A stretch of 64,000 nucleotides of DNA from JAAUTT01 sp963846585 (lineage in GTDB: Bacteria > Bacteroidota > Bacteroidia > Bacteroidales > JAAUTT01): the NCBI GenBank assembly GCA_963846585.1, contig CAWJWO010000019.1, forward strand, positions 186,001 through 250,000, given 5' to 3'. The stretch's first letter is position 1, and every line of letters starts with the position of its first letter. Below the pieces are notes generated by a model. It ran no database searches and was not told the origin of the DNA. It was given only the letters and a program-made list of their open reading frames with translations. The position numbers and the translations under genes were made by a program. Below are positions 27,206 to 35,825 of this stretch, piece after piece.

Positions 27206-27827
27206 CTCTATACATTAATCCTTTTATAAAAACATCAGTAAAAGCATTTTGTTTTTTTACTAAAAGTTCATAATCATCCTGTTCAATATATAACAATTCT
27301 TTGTTATGAATAACCAAAGTACGTAATCCTTTAAGAGATTCAAGAAATAATGTTGCTAATGATTGCACATCGTCAATGAAAAATATCTTTTTCTCAACTC
27401 CCATTTTCATTATCTTTTTAATCTGATCTTCTTCATTTTTATTAAATATTTCATAAGCATCATTCAACATTGGTTTCATAGTTTTAAAATCTTCAAATCT
27501 TAACCTGCTCAAATTGAAAAATGTCTTAAAATAATCTAACCTGATTTTCACAAACTTTCTCATAAGGATGGTGGGATCGTCAGTTGTTTCAAAGGTTTTT
27601 TCAACAATCTGGGAGAACGATTCCTGTTCCATTTCAACAACTGCTTTAAACAGATGTTCCTTATCAGGGAAATAGTAATATAATGTTGCCTTCGAAATTC
27701 CAATGTCTGATGCTATTTCTTTCATTGAAGTTTTCTCCAGGCCATATAGTCCAAATCTTTTTTGAGCTACTTGTAGAATTTTATTGGCCTTTTCAACGTT
27801 GTCGCCGGTATGCGTGATATTAACCAT
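27201..27827 (-). CDS. TetR/AcrR-family transcriptional regulator of the efflux operon
   Basis: 208 aa. The N-terminal helix-turn-helix (ILQVAQKRFGLYGLEKTSM, EIASDIGISKATLYYYFPDKEHLF) is canonical TetR; the C-terminal helical domain would bind ligand and dimerise. First gene of the minus-strand run TetR-EmrA-TolC-EmrA-EmrB, so it most likely represses its own operon until a drug binds. A candidate operator palindrome lies in the divergent spacer upstream. Confidence 0.9.
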   Translation of the reverse strand: MVNITHTGDNVEKANKILQVAQKRFGLYGLEKTSMKEIASDIGISKATLYYYFPDKEHLFKAVVEMEQESFSQIVEKTFETTDDPTILMRKFVKIRLDYFKTFFNLSRLRFEDFKTMKPMLNDAYEIFNKNEEDQIKKIMKMGVEKKIFFIDDVQSLATLFLESLKGLRTLVIHNKELLYIEQDDYELLVKKQNAFTDVFIKGLMYRD

Positions 27828-27870
27828 TAAGAATTAGTCCGTATTAGTAATACCAAATGCCTTTCATCCA

Positions 27871-27897
27871 TTTGACTATTTTGTTTGAAAGGTCAAA
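27871..27897. promoter_or_regulatory. Candidate TetR operator palindrome
   Basis: TTTGAC and GTCAAA stand 15 bp apart, 44 bp upstream of tetR and 90 bp upstream of the Crp/Fnr gene, with a second nested pair (CTTTCA at 27861, TGAAAG at 27886). The position fits autoregulation, but the half-sites are short and this is inference. Confidence 0.3.
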
Positions 27898-27987
27898 GAT
27901 AAAAATTATTATTAATTTTTACGATACTCAATATTAAATAAAATTTATTTTTTATTTACCTTCATGTTAAGATTTACCTAAAATATT

Positions 27988-28566
27988 ATGAACAAGGAAA
28001 ACCTCGTTAAATACATTCAGGCAATTTATCATATTTCAGGCGATCTGACATCATTTATAGAAGATTTCGAATATTTTAACTTACCCAAAAACGAATTACT
28101 AATTAAAGAAAATAAGATTAACAAGCAGACTTATTATTTGGAATCAGGTTATATCCGTTCGTTTACTTCCAATAAAAATGGGCAGGAAGTTACAACTAAT
28201 ATTTATTTTGCACCTTGTTTCGTCAATGATTTTCTTTCCTTTTTTAAACAGCAGCCTTCTAAAGAGTATTTTCAAACTCTTACTCCGTGTTTTGGCTGGA
28301 CGATGACAAATGAGGATATCGACAAGAATCTTCGCAATTCATCTGTATTCAGAGAATTTGTAAGAATATTGCTGGTAAGCAATTACGATACTTTAAAAGA
28401 AAGGATGTTAAGTATGATTAAGGATTCAGCTGAAAATCGTTATCTTAATTTATTATCTAAACACCCTGGTATTTTTCAAAATGTGCCTTTAAAAATTATA
28501 GCTTCGTACCTGGGAATAACTGACAATTCTTTGAGCAAGATAAGAAAAGGTATTTTACAACGTTAA
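27988..28566 (+). CDS. Crp/Fnr-family regulator
   Basis: 192 aa. The N-terminal cyclic-nucleotide-binding-like beta barrel (NLPKNELLIKENKINKQTYYLESGYIRSF) and a C-terminal segment resembling a winged helix (VPLKIIASYLGITDNSLSKIRKGIL) match the short Bacteroidota Crp/Fnr group, which usually lack the residues needed for cAMP. It is divergent from the TetR efflux operon and could share its control region. Targets unknown. Confidence 0.82.
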   Translation: MNKENLVKYIQAIYHISGDLTSFIEDFEYFNLPKNELLIKENKINKQTYYLESGYIRSFTSNKNGQEVTTNIYFAPCFVNDFLSFFKQQPSKEYFQTLTPCFGWTMTNEDIDKNLRNSSVFREFVRILLVSNYDTLKERMLSMIKDSAENRYLNLLSKHPGIFQNVPLKIIASYLGITDNSLSKIRKGILQR

Positions 28567-28601
28567 TAATAGTTGTTAGTTGTTAGTTGTTAGTTGGAGG
28601 T
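28566..28601. repeat. Short-word array (GTTAGTT)
   Basis: AGTTGTTAGTTGTTAGTTG repeated with 7-bp period, filling the whole spacer between the convergent Crp/Fnr and mgtA genes; the mgtA stop abuts it. Confidence 0.78.
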
Positions 28602-31123
28602 TACAACTTCACCATTCTATAAAAGATCCGTTTGGTAATTTCAGCTGAGAAAATGTAAATCAGTACTATTAAAAATAAAAACATATAGGTAGATAAATTG
28701 AGATGGGTGAATCCAAACATATGTCCAAGTGGAGAAAAGGGTAACAGAATCGTTAATACACTAATTGACAAAGTAGCCAGCAATAAATATTTTCCAGGCC
28801 TGCTTTTGAAAAAAGGTTTTCTGCTCCTTATAACAAGAACAATCAATGATGCTGAAATAACTGACTCAATGAACCAACCTGTCCTGAACTCATTTTCACT
28901 GGCATGAAGGATGAGCAACAGCAAGCCAAATGTCATATAATCAAACACAGAACTTAACAAGCCAAATGTAACCATAAACTTACGAATTGCCTTGATATCC
29001 CAGCGCCTCGGATGATCAGTCATTTCAACATCTACATTGTCTGTGGCAATGGTCATCTCAGGAAAGTCAGTCATCAGGTTGGTTAAAAGGATCTGTTTCG
29101 GCAATAACGGAAGGAATGGAATAAACAGTGAAATTCCAGCCATGCTGAACATATTCCCGAAATTAGCACTGGTGGCCATAAAAACGTATTTAAGCGTATT
29201 GGCGAAAGTCATTCTGCCTTCCCGCACCCCTTCAACCAGAACACCAAGGTCTTTTTCAAGCAAAACAATATCGGCGGCTTCTTTAGCAACATCGGCAGCA
29301 GTATCGACTGAAATTCCGACATCTGCAGCGTGCAGTGCAGATGCATCATTTATGCCATCACCCATGTAACCCACCACGTTGCCAGCTTTTCGCAAAGCAA
29401 TGATAATCCTTTCTTTCTGATTGGGTTCTATTTCTGCAAATACGTCTACCGAACCAACTTTTGAAATAAGTGCGGTATCGCTCATCCGGTTAAGTTCGGT
29501 ACCTGAAATAATATTGTTATCCTTTAAGCCCATCTTTTTACTCAGGCTGGTAGCTACAAGATGGTTATCCCCTGTAATTATTTTAAGTGAAACGCCTAGT
29601 TTTTTGAGACTGGCAATAGTGTTAATAATATTGGCTTTTGGAGGGTCAAACAGAGTAAGAAACCCTAAAAATGTCATATCCTTTTCATCCGATTTGTTTA
29701 TTGAAGAAGCTGAAGATAATTTCCTGCAGGCTATTCCTAAGGTACGAAATCCATTATTGCTAAAATCAGTAAACTGTTGTTGGATCTTATCCTGGTATGA
29801 GGATAGCGCAATTATTTTACCGTCCCCAAGTTCTACCGATGAACATACTTCCAGAATATTTGAAAGGGCCCCTTTGGTGATCAACAGGCATTCATCATTA
29901 TGAGTAACTTCAATGCTCAGGCGCTTTCTAAGGAAATCATAGGGTATTTCATCTTTTTTCCGGTATTCTTTAATATCAACAGAACGATAATTTCGTATAG
30001 CTTCATCAATTGGGTTTTTGAAACCTGTTTCGAAGGCAGCATTAAGATAAGCCATCAGGAAAACTTTATCACTGGGTGCACCGTTCACATCCATTGCTGA
30101 TTCTAACCGGACTATTCCTTCAGTGAGTGTACCCGTCTTGTCAGAACATATTACATTCATACTGCCAAAGTTCTCAATTGATGCAAGCCGTTTTACGATA
30201 ACTTTCTTTTTAGCCATATTCTTGGCTCCGTGGGCAAGGTTGATACTGATTATTGCAGGCAGCAACTGAGGGGTTAAACCAACTGCCAGGGCGAGTGAAA
30301 AAAGAAAAGAGTCCAGAACAGGACGATGCAAATATACATTGATGGCAAAGATAACTATAACCAAAATGATTGTGACTTCCCCAAGAAAGTATCCAAATTT
30401 ACGGATACCCCGTTCAAATTCGGTTTCAGTGACTTTTAACTGTAACCTTTCCGAAACCTTTCCAAACTCCGTGTTTTTAGCTGTAAATGCTACCAGGGCT
30501 GTTGCTGTACCGCTAACGATATGTGTTCCCATCCAAACTGAATTTGTCCGCTGTGAAAGAGCTGTATCAGCCGGTAACACCGAAACCGATTTCTCAACAG
30601 GATAAGTTTCGCCGGTAAGCATGGCTTCATCTACAAATAAATCTTTTGATTCAAGAATAAGGCAATCACCAGGGACTATATCGCCGGCATTCAGATTAAC
30701 CACATCTCCGGGTACAATTTCTTCTATGGGTATTTCTTCCTGCTTGCCGTTGCGCAGTACAGCCACTTTTATTTGTATTATGGCAAGCAATTTATTTACT
30801 GCATTGGATGCACCGAATTCCTGCCAGAAACCAAGTAAACCGCTAATAATTACAATTGTAAAAATAATGGAAGCATCAACAAGGTTATGCAAAAACAAAG
30901 ATAACCCAGTAGCAAACAGAAGAATAATAATTATAGGGCTTTTAAACTGTGCTATAAGTAAAAATAAGGCATCAGATCTTTTTTGGGGTTTCAACCTGTT
31001 GGGCCCGGAATTTTTGATTCTTTCGCCGGCTTCAACTGAAGTTAAGCCACTCATTTTAGAATTAAGAACAGAGAGTCCCGATTGTATATCGTTACTCCAA
31101 AATGGCCTGGCTTTTTCTTCCAT
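28601..31123 (-). CDS. mgtA: Magnesium-translocating P-type ATPase
   Basis: 840 aa inner-membrane Mg2+ importer of the P3B group. The N-terminal cation-ATPase domain (LSVLNSKMSGLTSVEAGERI) precedes two helices, the actuator loop (DEAMLTGETYPVEKS), the phosphorylation site CSDKTGTLTEG around residue 330, the nucleotide domain, the hinge MGDGINDASALHAADVG, and six C-terminal helices. All P-type key residues are present. Distinction from Ca2+/H+ pumps rests on overall similarity to MgtA/MgtB, including PFSPLGHMFGF near the C-terminus. It stands alone, with a repeat array at its 3' side; no MgtC or leader is evident. Confidence 0.9.
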   Translation of the reverse strand: MEEKARPFWSNDIQSGLSVLNSKMSGLTSVEAGERIKNSGPNRLKPQKRSDALFLLIAQFKSPIIIILLFATGLSLFLHNLVDASIIFTIVIISGLLGFWQEFGASNAVNKLLAIIQIKVAVLRNGKQEEIPIEEIVPGDVVNLNAGDIVPGDCLILESKDLFVDEAMLTGETYPVEKSVSVLPADTALSQRTNSVWMGTHIVSGTATALVAFTAKNTEFGKVSERLQLKVTETEFERGIRKFGYFLGEVTIILVIVIFAINVYLHRPVLDSFLFSLALAVGLTPQLLPAIISINLAHGAKNMAKKKVIVKRLASIENFGSMNVICSDKTGTLTEGIVRLESAMDVNGAPSDKVFLMAYLNAAFETGFKNPIDEAIRNYRSVDIKEYRKKDEIPYDFLRKRLSIEVTHNDECLLITKGALSNILEVCSSVELGDGKIIALSSYQDKIQQQFTDFSNNGFRTLGIACRKLSSASSINKSDEKDMTFLGFLTLFDPPKANIINTIASLKKLGVSLKIITGDNHLVATSLSKKMGLKDNNIISGTELNRMSDTALISKVGSVDVFAEIEPNQKERIIIALRKAGNVVGYMGDGINDASALHAADVGISVDTAADVAKEAADIVLLEKDLGVLVEGVREGRMTFANTLKYVFMATSANFGNMFSMAGISLFIPFLPLLPKQILLTNLMTDFPEMTIATDNVDVEMTDHPRRWDIKAIRKFMVTFGLLSSVFDYMTFGLLLLILHASENEFRTGWFIESVISASLIVLVIRSRKPFFKSRPGKYLLLATLSISVLTILLPFSPLGHMFGFTHLNLSTYMFLFLIVLIYIFSAEITKRIFYRMVKL

Positions 31124-31126
31124 AGG

Positions 31127-31200
31127 ATAATTGATTACAAATTACTAATTACAAATTACAGATTACTAATTACTAATGACTGATTATTAATTAATTCAAG
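31127..31200. repeat. Short-word array (ATTACAA/ATTACTA)
   Basis: ATTACAAATTACTAATTACAA and further ATTACTAATTACTAATGACTG, an 8-9 bp word repeated about seven times, upstream of mgtA and downstream of the universal stress gene. Confidence 0.7.
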
Positions 31201-31240
31201 TTAATGAATATGAAACAATAATTCTGAATTATACAATATT

Positions 31241-31271
31241 AACCCCAACCGCTTAAGAAAGGGTTGGGGTT
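31241..31271. terminator. Hairpin terminator candidate after the Usp gene
   Basis: AACCCCAACC (31241-31250) pairs perfectly with GGTTGGGGTT (31262-31271) around an 11-nt loop. It lies 86 bp past the stop of the minus-strand Usp gene. There is no strong U tract, so rho-independent activity is only likely. Confidence 0.55.
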
Positions 31272-31356
31272 GATAATCAATTAAATAATAAAATTTATAA
31301 TAGAATAAAAATTATTTAAGATCATTTTTTAAAATAAATATCATAACAGACAAACA

Positions 31357-31827
31357 CTAATTATGGTTTTTTGTTGGAATTATGTATAATGGTAGAGTAG
31401 TATGTTTTAATACCTTTTCAGTAACACTCCCCATTACAATTTTATCCAACCATTTCCGGCCATGCGAACCCATCACTATAATATCTGTATGGAATTCTTT
31501 GGCTGTCTCCAGTATTATTTCAGCTTTATCGTCACCTTCTAAAATAAGGGTTTGAATGGTTTCATCACCAAGATGTTTTTTTATATTATTAAGATTTTGC
31601 TGGGATGCTTTTTTCAATCCCTCAAGGTCAATAAATTGTTCCGGTCCCATATCCATGCCTGTAAACCCCATTATTGGGGAATATTCTAAAGAAGAATAAT
31701 ATACCACATCCGATAATACATGCAGCAATAATACTTCGGCTTTCATGGATTTTGCCAGTGAAAAGCCACCTTCAGCAACTTTTTGGGCGGTTGGATCATA
31801 ATCCAGTGCTATCAATACCTTTTTCAT
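31357..31827 (-). CDS. Universal stress protein (UspA family)
   Basis: 156 aa single Usp domain. KKVLIALDYDPTAQKVAEGGF at the start, and VMGSHGRKWLDKIVMGSVTEKVL holds the ATP-binding G-x2-G-x9-G-S/T pattern (GSHGRKWLDKIVMGSV), so it is of the nucleotide-binding type. Cytoplasmic. It is divergent from the lactate dehydrogenase with 79 bp between. Confidence 0.9.
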   Translation of the reverse strand: MKKVLIALDYDPTAQKVAEGGFSLAKSMKAEVLLLHVLSDVVYYSSLEYSPIMGFTGMDMGPEQFIDLEGLKKASQQNLNNIKKHLGDETIQTLILEGDDKAEIILETAKEFHTDIIVMGSHGRKWLDKIVMGSVTEKVLKHTTLPLYIIPTKNHN

Positions 31828-31906
31828 GTAATGAATAATTTAGTCGTTAACAAAGTTACAAAAAAGTAAATATGTTAACTTCACATAATTATTATTAATA
31901 GGATTA

Positions 31907-32326
31907 ATGGAGTCACTAAAACCTAAAATAGCTGTTATAGGAGCAGGCAATGTTGGCAGTACTTTTGCTTTTTCGCTTATGATTAGCGGATTAGCCAGAG
32001 AGATCGTGCTGATTGATAAAAATGAAGTGCTTGCAAATGGTGAGTGCATGGATTTAAATCATGGTTTAAGTTTAGCCCATCCTACAAAAATTTATTCTGC
32101 CGGGTTCGAAGGCTGCAATGATGCAGATATTATAGTAATAACAGCAGGCGCAAACCAAAAACCCGGACAAACCAGGACAGATCTTACATTAAACAATGTT
32201 GCAATTTTTAAGGAAATAATCCCGGAAATATCAAAATATGCAGGGAGCGCTATTCTTATTGTGGTAACCAACCCTGTGGATATTCTCACTTATGTGACAT
32301 TGAAACTCTCAGGCATTGTCCCCTGA
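31907..32326 (+). CDS. ldh: L-lactate dehydrogenase, N-terminal part (frameshifted gene)
   Basis: 139 aa: IAVIGAGNVGSTFAFSLMIS is the NAD-binding Rossmann loop, VLIDKNEVLANGECMDLNHG follows, and AGANQKPGQTRTDL has Gln at the specificity position that is Arg in malate dehydrogenases, so L-lactate dehydrogenase is preferred (pyruvate + NADH to lactate). The frame is lost at a CCCC run (32320-32323); removing one C restores IVPDRVIGSGTVLD. The whole gene would be 31907-32858, about 316 aa, the normal length. Confidence 0.85.
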   Translation: MESLKPKIAVIGAGNVGSTFAFSLMISGLAREIVLIDKNEVLANGECMDLNHGLSLAHPTKIYSAGFEGCNDADIIVITAGANQKPGQTRTDLTLNNVAIFKEIIPEISKYAGSAILIVVTNPVDILTYVTLKLSGIVP

Positions 32327-32858
32327 CAGGGTTATCGGATCTGGCACCGTTCTTGACACAGCCAGGTTTAAGTATATGATAAGCGAATATTGCCGGGTGG
32401 ATCCGGGAAATATACATGCATACATTATTGGAGAGCATGGCGATACTGAACTTCCTGTTTGGAGCAATGCAACTATTGGTGGCATAGCCGTTGAGAAATT
32501 TTGTTCTGAGTATTCAAAACCCGGAGATGCAAAAAAGGCTTTGTCAGTTATATTTGATAACGTTAAAAATGCCGCCTACAAGATTATTCAGGCAAAAGGG
32601 GCCACTAATTATTCAATTGCACTTGCCCTGGTAAAAATATCACGTTCTATTTTAAGAAACGAAAATTCAATATTACCGGTTTCTACTCTAATTACTGATT
32701 ATTATGGCATTAACGATGTATGTATAAGTGTTCCATCCATCGTAAACAGTAAAGGGGTTGAAATGTATTTGAAACTTGAGTTATCGGAACAGGAGCAGAT
32801 ATTATTAAAACATTCTGCCGGTACGGTAAGAGAAATCATAAATACGCTCCATATTTAA
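32316..32858 (+). CDS. ldh: L-lactate dehydrogenase, C-terminal part
   Basis: The frame after the CCCC lesion begins within SGIVPDRVIGSGTVLDTARF and contains the active-site HAYIIGEHGDTELPVWS (catalytic His in GEHGD) and the substrate-binding C-terminal domain to HSAGTVREIINTL. All catalytic residues survive, so if the extra C is a sequencing artefact the enzyme is intact. It is the last backbone gene before the acquired island. Confidence 0.82.
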   Translation: MSPDRVIGSGTVLDTARFKYMISEYCRVDPGNIHAYIIGEHGDTELPVWSNATIGGIAVEKFCSEYSKPGDAKKALSVIFDNVKNAAYKIIQAKGATNYSIALALVKISRSILRNENSILPVSTLITDYYGINDVCISVPSIVNSKGVEMYLKLELSEQEQILLKHSAGTVREIINTLHI

Positions 32859-32902
32859 TTGAATATTGAATAATTTAAATTACACATTATTCATTATAAA
32901 GT

Positions 32903-32962
32903 ATTTAAGATTTAAGATTCTAGATTTAAGATTCTAGATTTAAGATTCTAGATTTAAGATTT
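32903..32962. repeat. Tandem 14-bp array (ATTTAAGATTCTAG)
   Basis: About four units of the 14-bp word, nearly perfect, directly after ldh. It is the last backbone-type array before the island: none follows until 51.1 kb. Confidence 0.8.
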
Positions 32963-33076
32963 ACGAATTATTTCTTTTAATGGAATATTTAAATCTTAAA
33001 TCACTAATTGTCTTAACCCCCAAAATAACTGGACAAAATTTGAAAAACAAATTAGGACAGATTAAATTTGGGAACT

Positions 33077-33388
33077 ATGACAAAAGTAAAACGTAAATTT
33101 ACACCAGAAGAGAGACTTTCCATCCTGCGAGAAGGAGAAAGAGAAGGACAGGCAGCCACTATAAGGAAATACCGTTTAGCGACATCACTTTATGGAAAGT
33201 GGAAACGCAAGTATTTAAATGAAGGGATAACAGGGTTAAAGGATAAGCACTTTAGGATTGATCCTGAAGTTAGGGCTCTTGAGATTGAGAATGAACGCCT
33301 TAAAAGGATAATAGCTAAACAGGCATTGGAAATAGAGGTAAAATCAGAGCTTTTAAAAAAAACTCCTATAAATCCGAAGATAAGATGA
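33077..33388 (+). CDS. IS3-family transposase OrfA
   Basis: About 103 aa: helix-turn-helix (KRKFTPEERLSILREGE, ATIRKYRLATSLYGKWKRKY) and a leucine-zipper tail (EIENERLKRIIAKQALEIE) as in IS3 OrfA. ATG 33077 is preferred over TTG 33068. It ends in an ATGA overlap with orfB rather than the usual -1 slippage overlap. Confidence 0.88.
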   Translation: MTKVKRKFTPEERLSILREGEREGQAATIRKYRLATSLYGKWKRKYLNEGITGLKDKHFRIDPEVRALEIENERLKRIIAKQALEIEVKSELLKKTPINPKIR

Positions 33389-34437
33389 GTGTTGTTTCAC
33401 AATATCAAGGTAGTACGACAACAAGTGAGTTGATAAAATGGGTGAGTATTCCAAAGAGCAGCTATTATTATAAACCTACAGATAATCGTCCAGGAATACC
33501 AAAAAGTACCACTACCAACAAGAATGATGGAGAAATAGCTACAAACATGGACATTGTTGATGAAATAAAAAAGATTGTCAGCCAGGAGTTTGTTTGTTAT
33601 GGTTATCAAAATGTCACAGCGGTATTAAAAAATCAGGGTTATATTATAAATCATAAAAAAGCATACCGTTTGATGGATGAAAATCATCTATTGTTAGGTA
33701 AGGTTATCCGAACTCAGGGCCACAGGGAATGGGTTAAATTTCGTAAAATTAATGCTGCTTATCCAATGGAATATCTTTGTTGGGATATCAAGTATGTTTG
33801 GGTTCATGGCGAGCGTAAAAACTATTATTTGCTTTCGCTTATGGATGTTTGCACACGCCGTATATTGGACTGGATATTCCAATCCAGCATAAGGAAAATT
33901 GATTTATTAAGAATGATTAACCGTGTGGATTTAACTCATGGATTAAAGGGAGTAACTGTACGTAATGACAATGGTTCTCAGTTCATGGCTAACAAAGTTC
34001 GACACTATTTGAAACACCTCGAAGCAAACCAGGAATTTACTCACATTGCAACACCTGAGGAAAATTCTTATATAGAAGCATTTCATAGTATTTTTGAAAG
34101 AGAGGTTATAAATCGTTACGTATTTGAAAGTTTTTACGAAGCAAAAGTTACTATCGCAGCATACATGGATTTTTACAATAACAGACGGCTGCATGGCAGT
34201 CTGGGTAGAAAAACACCTATGCAGGTTTGGAATGAATATTTCAACTCATCCTCAATTGATAAGCATAACTTAACAGAACAAAAGATACTTGACACTGTAT
34301 ATCAAAAAGATGTATCTTTGCATCTGACAGGTGAAGCGGATACAGGCTCTGGTGGCGACCAACCTGCAAGGAATAACCTGTCCGACTGGAATAATCAAGG
34401 GGGTGTCAAAGACCCCAACAGTTTATTTCAAGAGTAA
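33385..34437 (+). CDS. IS3-family transposase OrfB (DDE integrase core)
   Basis: 350 aa with the HTH_21 region (EFVCYGYQNVTAVLKNQGY) and an rve-type core: first Asp in LCWDIKYVWVHG, second in VRNDNGSQF, Glu in EENSYIEAFHS, then YNNRRLHGSLGRKTP. The catalytic triad is complete, so this copy may be active. The last 60 residues are a glycine/asparagine-rich tail not needed for catalysis. Confidence 0.9.
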   Translation: MSVVSQYQGSTTTSELIKWVSIPKSSYYYKPTDNRPGIPKSTTTNKNDGEIATNMDIVDEIKKIVSQEFVCYGYQNVTAVLKNQGYIINHKKAYRLMDENHLLLGKVIRTQGHREWVKFRKINAAYPMEYLCWDIKYVWVHGERKNYYLLSLMDVCTRRILDWIFQSSIRKIDLLRMINRVDLTHGLKGVTVRNDNGSQFMANKVRHYLKHLEANQEFTHIATPEENSYIEAFHSIFEREVINRYVFESFYEAKVTIAAYMDFYNNRRLHGSLGRKTPMQVWNEYFNSSSIDKHNLTEQKILDTVYQKDVSLHLTGEADTGSGGDQPARNNLSDWNNQGGVKDPNSLFQE

Positions 34438-34595
34438 ATGCCTTAGAAAACGCATTGCCACGGCAGGGGCAAAAAATACCGATTGAAATTTAAAATTAAA
34501 GTTATTATATCTAATATATTTATAGAAATCAGTCCAGGTTATAGGGGTTTAAGACAACATTTACATAATATATATAATTTTATAAAACAAGATAA

Positions 34596-35333
34596 ATGAA
34601 TATTACTGCAACCTTCGAAAAGCTCAGGGCCTTAAAATTATCCGGATTTGAAAATGCATATAGAACAATATATGAAAGTGGAACTAACGCAAGTTTTAGC
34701 AACGATGAAATTATTGGTCACCTTATAGATGCTGAATACGATGACAGGTACAATAAAAAGTTGGCCAGGTTACTAAAAAATGCAGGCTTCAGGCAACAAG
34801 TAACCTTTAGCCAAATTGATTTTACAGCTCAAAGGACGTTAGATAAAAATCTTATGTTACGTCTTCAAACTTGTGACTGGATTAAAAAATCACAGGATAT
34901 ACTTATAGTTGGTCCAACCGGAGTCGGTAAATCATTTATTGCTTGTTCCCTGGGCTTTCAAGCGTGTATGTCTGAATTTAAAGTATTATATACCTCTACC
35001 GGTAAAATATTGGATAAATTACTATTTGCTAAAGCTGATGGCACTTATCATACAGAACTTGATAAAATAGCCAGAACGGATCTGTTAATAATGGATGACT
35101 TCGGTTTAAAACCAATTGATGGAAAAACAAGAAATATATTGTTTGATATTATCGATGGCAGAAACGCTAAAAAATCAACTATAATTACTTCACAAATACC
35201 TGTTAAAGACTGGTATGACTGTGTTGGTGACCCAAACCTTGCTGATGCAATAATGGATAGGTTAGTTAATGGCTCCTTTAGAATAGAAATGCAGGGCGAA
35301 TCGATGAGAAAAAACATTAAAAAGGTAGAGTAG
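34596..35333 (+). CDS. istB: IstB-type ATPase of an IS21-family element (orphan)
   Basis: 245 aa AAA+ helper of IS21 transposition. Walker A in VGPTGVGKSFIACSLG, Walker B in DLLIMDDFGLKP, sensor region TIITSQIPVKDWYDC and the C-terminal SFRIEMQGESMRK are standard. The partner transposase istA, normally directly upstream, is missing: the IS3 element ends 40 bp before this start. The IS21 right end is visible downstream. This copy cannot move on its own. Confidence 0.92.
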   Translation: MNITATFEKLRALKLSGFENAYRTIYESGTNASFSNDEIIGHLIDAEYDDRYNKKLARLLKNAGFRQQVTFSQIDFTAQRTLDKNLMLRLQTCDWIKKSQDILIVGPTGVGKSFIACSLGFQACMSEFKVLYTSTGKILDKLLFAKADGTYHTELDKIARTDLLIMDDFGLKPIDGKTRNILFDIIDGRNAKKSTIITSQIPVKDWYDCVGDPNLADAIMDRLVNGSFRIEMQGESMRKNIKKVE

Positions 35334-35371
35334 ATTTTATATATTTAAACAATAATTGACCACCACAAAAG

Positions 35372-35418
35372 TGTCCGTTAAAAAACGGAACGGCTGTCCG
35401 TTTAAAACGGAATACGCA
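35372..35418. repeat. IS21-type right terminus with internal palindromic repeats
   Basis: TGTCCGTTAAAAAACGGA and TGTCCGTTTAAAACGGA repeat in direct order, each nearly self-complementary, and the element appears to end at CGGAATACGCA. Read inward, the end is TGCGTATTCCGTTTTAAACGG, like IS21-family termini with multiple transposase sites. Confidence 0.6.
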
Positions 35419-35597
35419 GCCGACCCCACATTGATCAAATTCGACCTATTTTTGATAACGCTGAACCTTCCAGGGTAATAGAAAAGATTCTTAATATAAA
35501 TACTTACCTACAAGATAACTACTCAAAAATAGGTGATCGTACAGGATATACAATAAAGTGTCTTTTAAACGAGTTTTGCCAACCTAGTCTATTTTGA
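35419..35597 (+). pseudogene. 3' remnant of an unknown plasmid gene cut by IS21
   Basis: Immediately after the IS21 end the frame is open without a start to TGA 35595-35597: RPIFDNAEPSRVIEKILNIN, then TYLQDNYSKIGDRTGYTIKC. Amino-acid composition looks coding. No family recognised; it is probably the C-terminus of a gene interrupted by the insertion sequence. Confidence 0.35.
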
Positions 35598-35603
35598 TAA
35601 TAA

Positions 35604-35649
35604 AATGTTACCTTTTTCTCCCAAGTAATGTTACCTTTTTCTCCCAAGT
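35604..35649. repeat. Two tandem 23-bp direct repeats upstream of parA
   Basis: AATGTTACCTTTTTCTCCCA(AGT) occurs twice without a gap (35604-35626, 35627-35649), and a related TTTCTCCCAATTGG follows at 35708. Position upstream of a partition gene suggests iterons or a par/operator site; an IS21 terminal repeat is the alternative. Confidence 0.55.
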
Positions 35650-35767
35650 CTATCGTATATATTTAAACTATAACATATTACATTACTAAATATTTAAGCA
35701 TAATTATGTTTCTCCCAATTGGGGATAACTCTGCAGTATTGTTGAAAACTTAATCAATTGAAAATAG

Positions 35768-35787
35768 AATATATAATATAATATTAT
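35768..35787. repeat. 20-bp AT-rich word shared with the region upstream of rep
   Basis: AATATATAATATAATATTAT here is repeated exactly at 41479-41498. It lies 38 bp before parA; its twin lies about 200 bp before rep. Possibly origin or promoter related; AT-richness makes chance similarity easier. Confidence 0.45.
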
Positions 35788-35825
35788 TAATATTGTACCA
35801 TAATATATATAATATAAAAAATATT

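Larger units (their letters stand above)
33009..34556 (+). mobile_element. IS3-family insertion sequence, full length with terminal inverted repeats
   Basis: The left end starts TGTCTTAACCCCC and continues to ACTGGAC at 33034; the right end (34532-34556), read inward on the minus strand, is TGTCTTAAACCCC and on to CTGGAC. The ends match over about 25 bp with few changes, enclosing orfA and orfB, total 1,548 bp. I see no direct target duplication (left flank CTAAT, right flank ACATT), suggesting a rearrangement after insertion. Confidence 0.85.

Noticed and set aside
30621..31130. Long plus-strand open frame opposite mgtA (also 9286-9873 opposite dsbD and 22998-23312 opposite emrB)
   Set aside because: They lie antisense to strongly conserved genes, show no domain of their own and mirror the codon pattern of the true gene.
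31907..32858. Malate dehydrogenase
   Set aside because: The specificity loop reads ANQKPGQTR with Gln rather than the Arg of malate dehydrogenases, and GEHGDTE favours lactate dehydrogenase.
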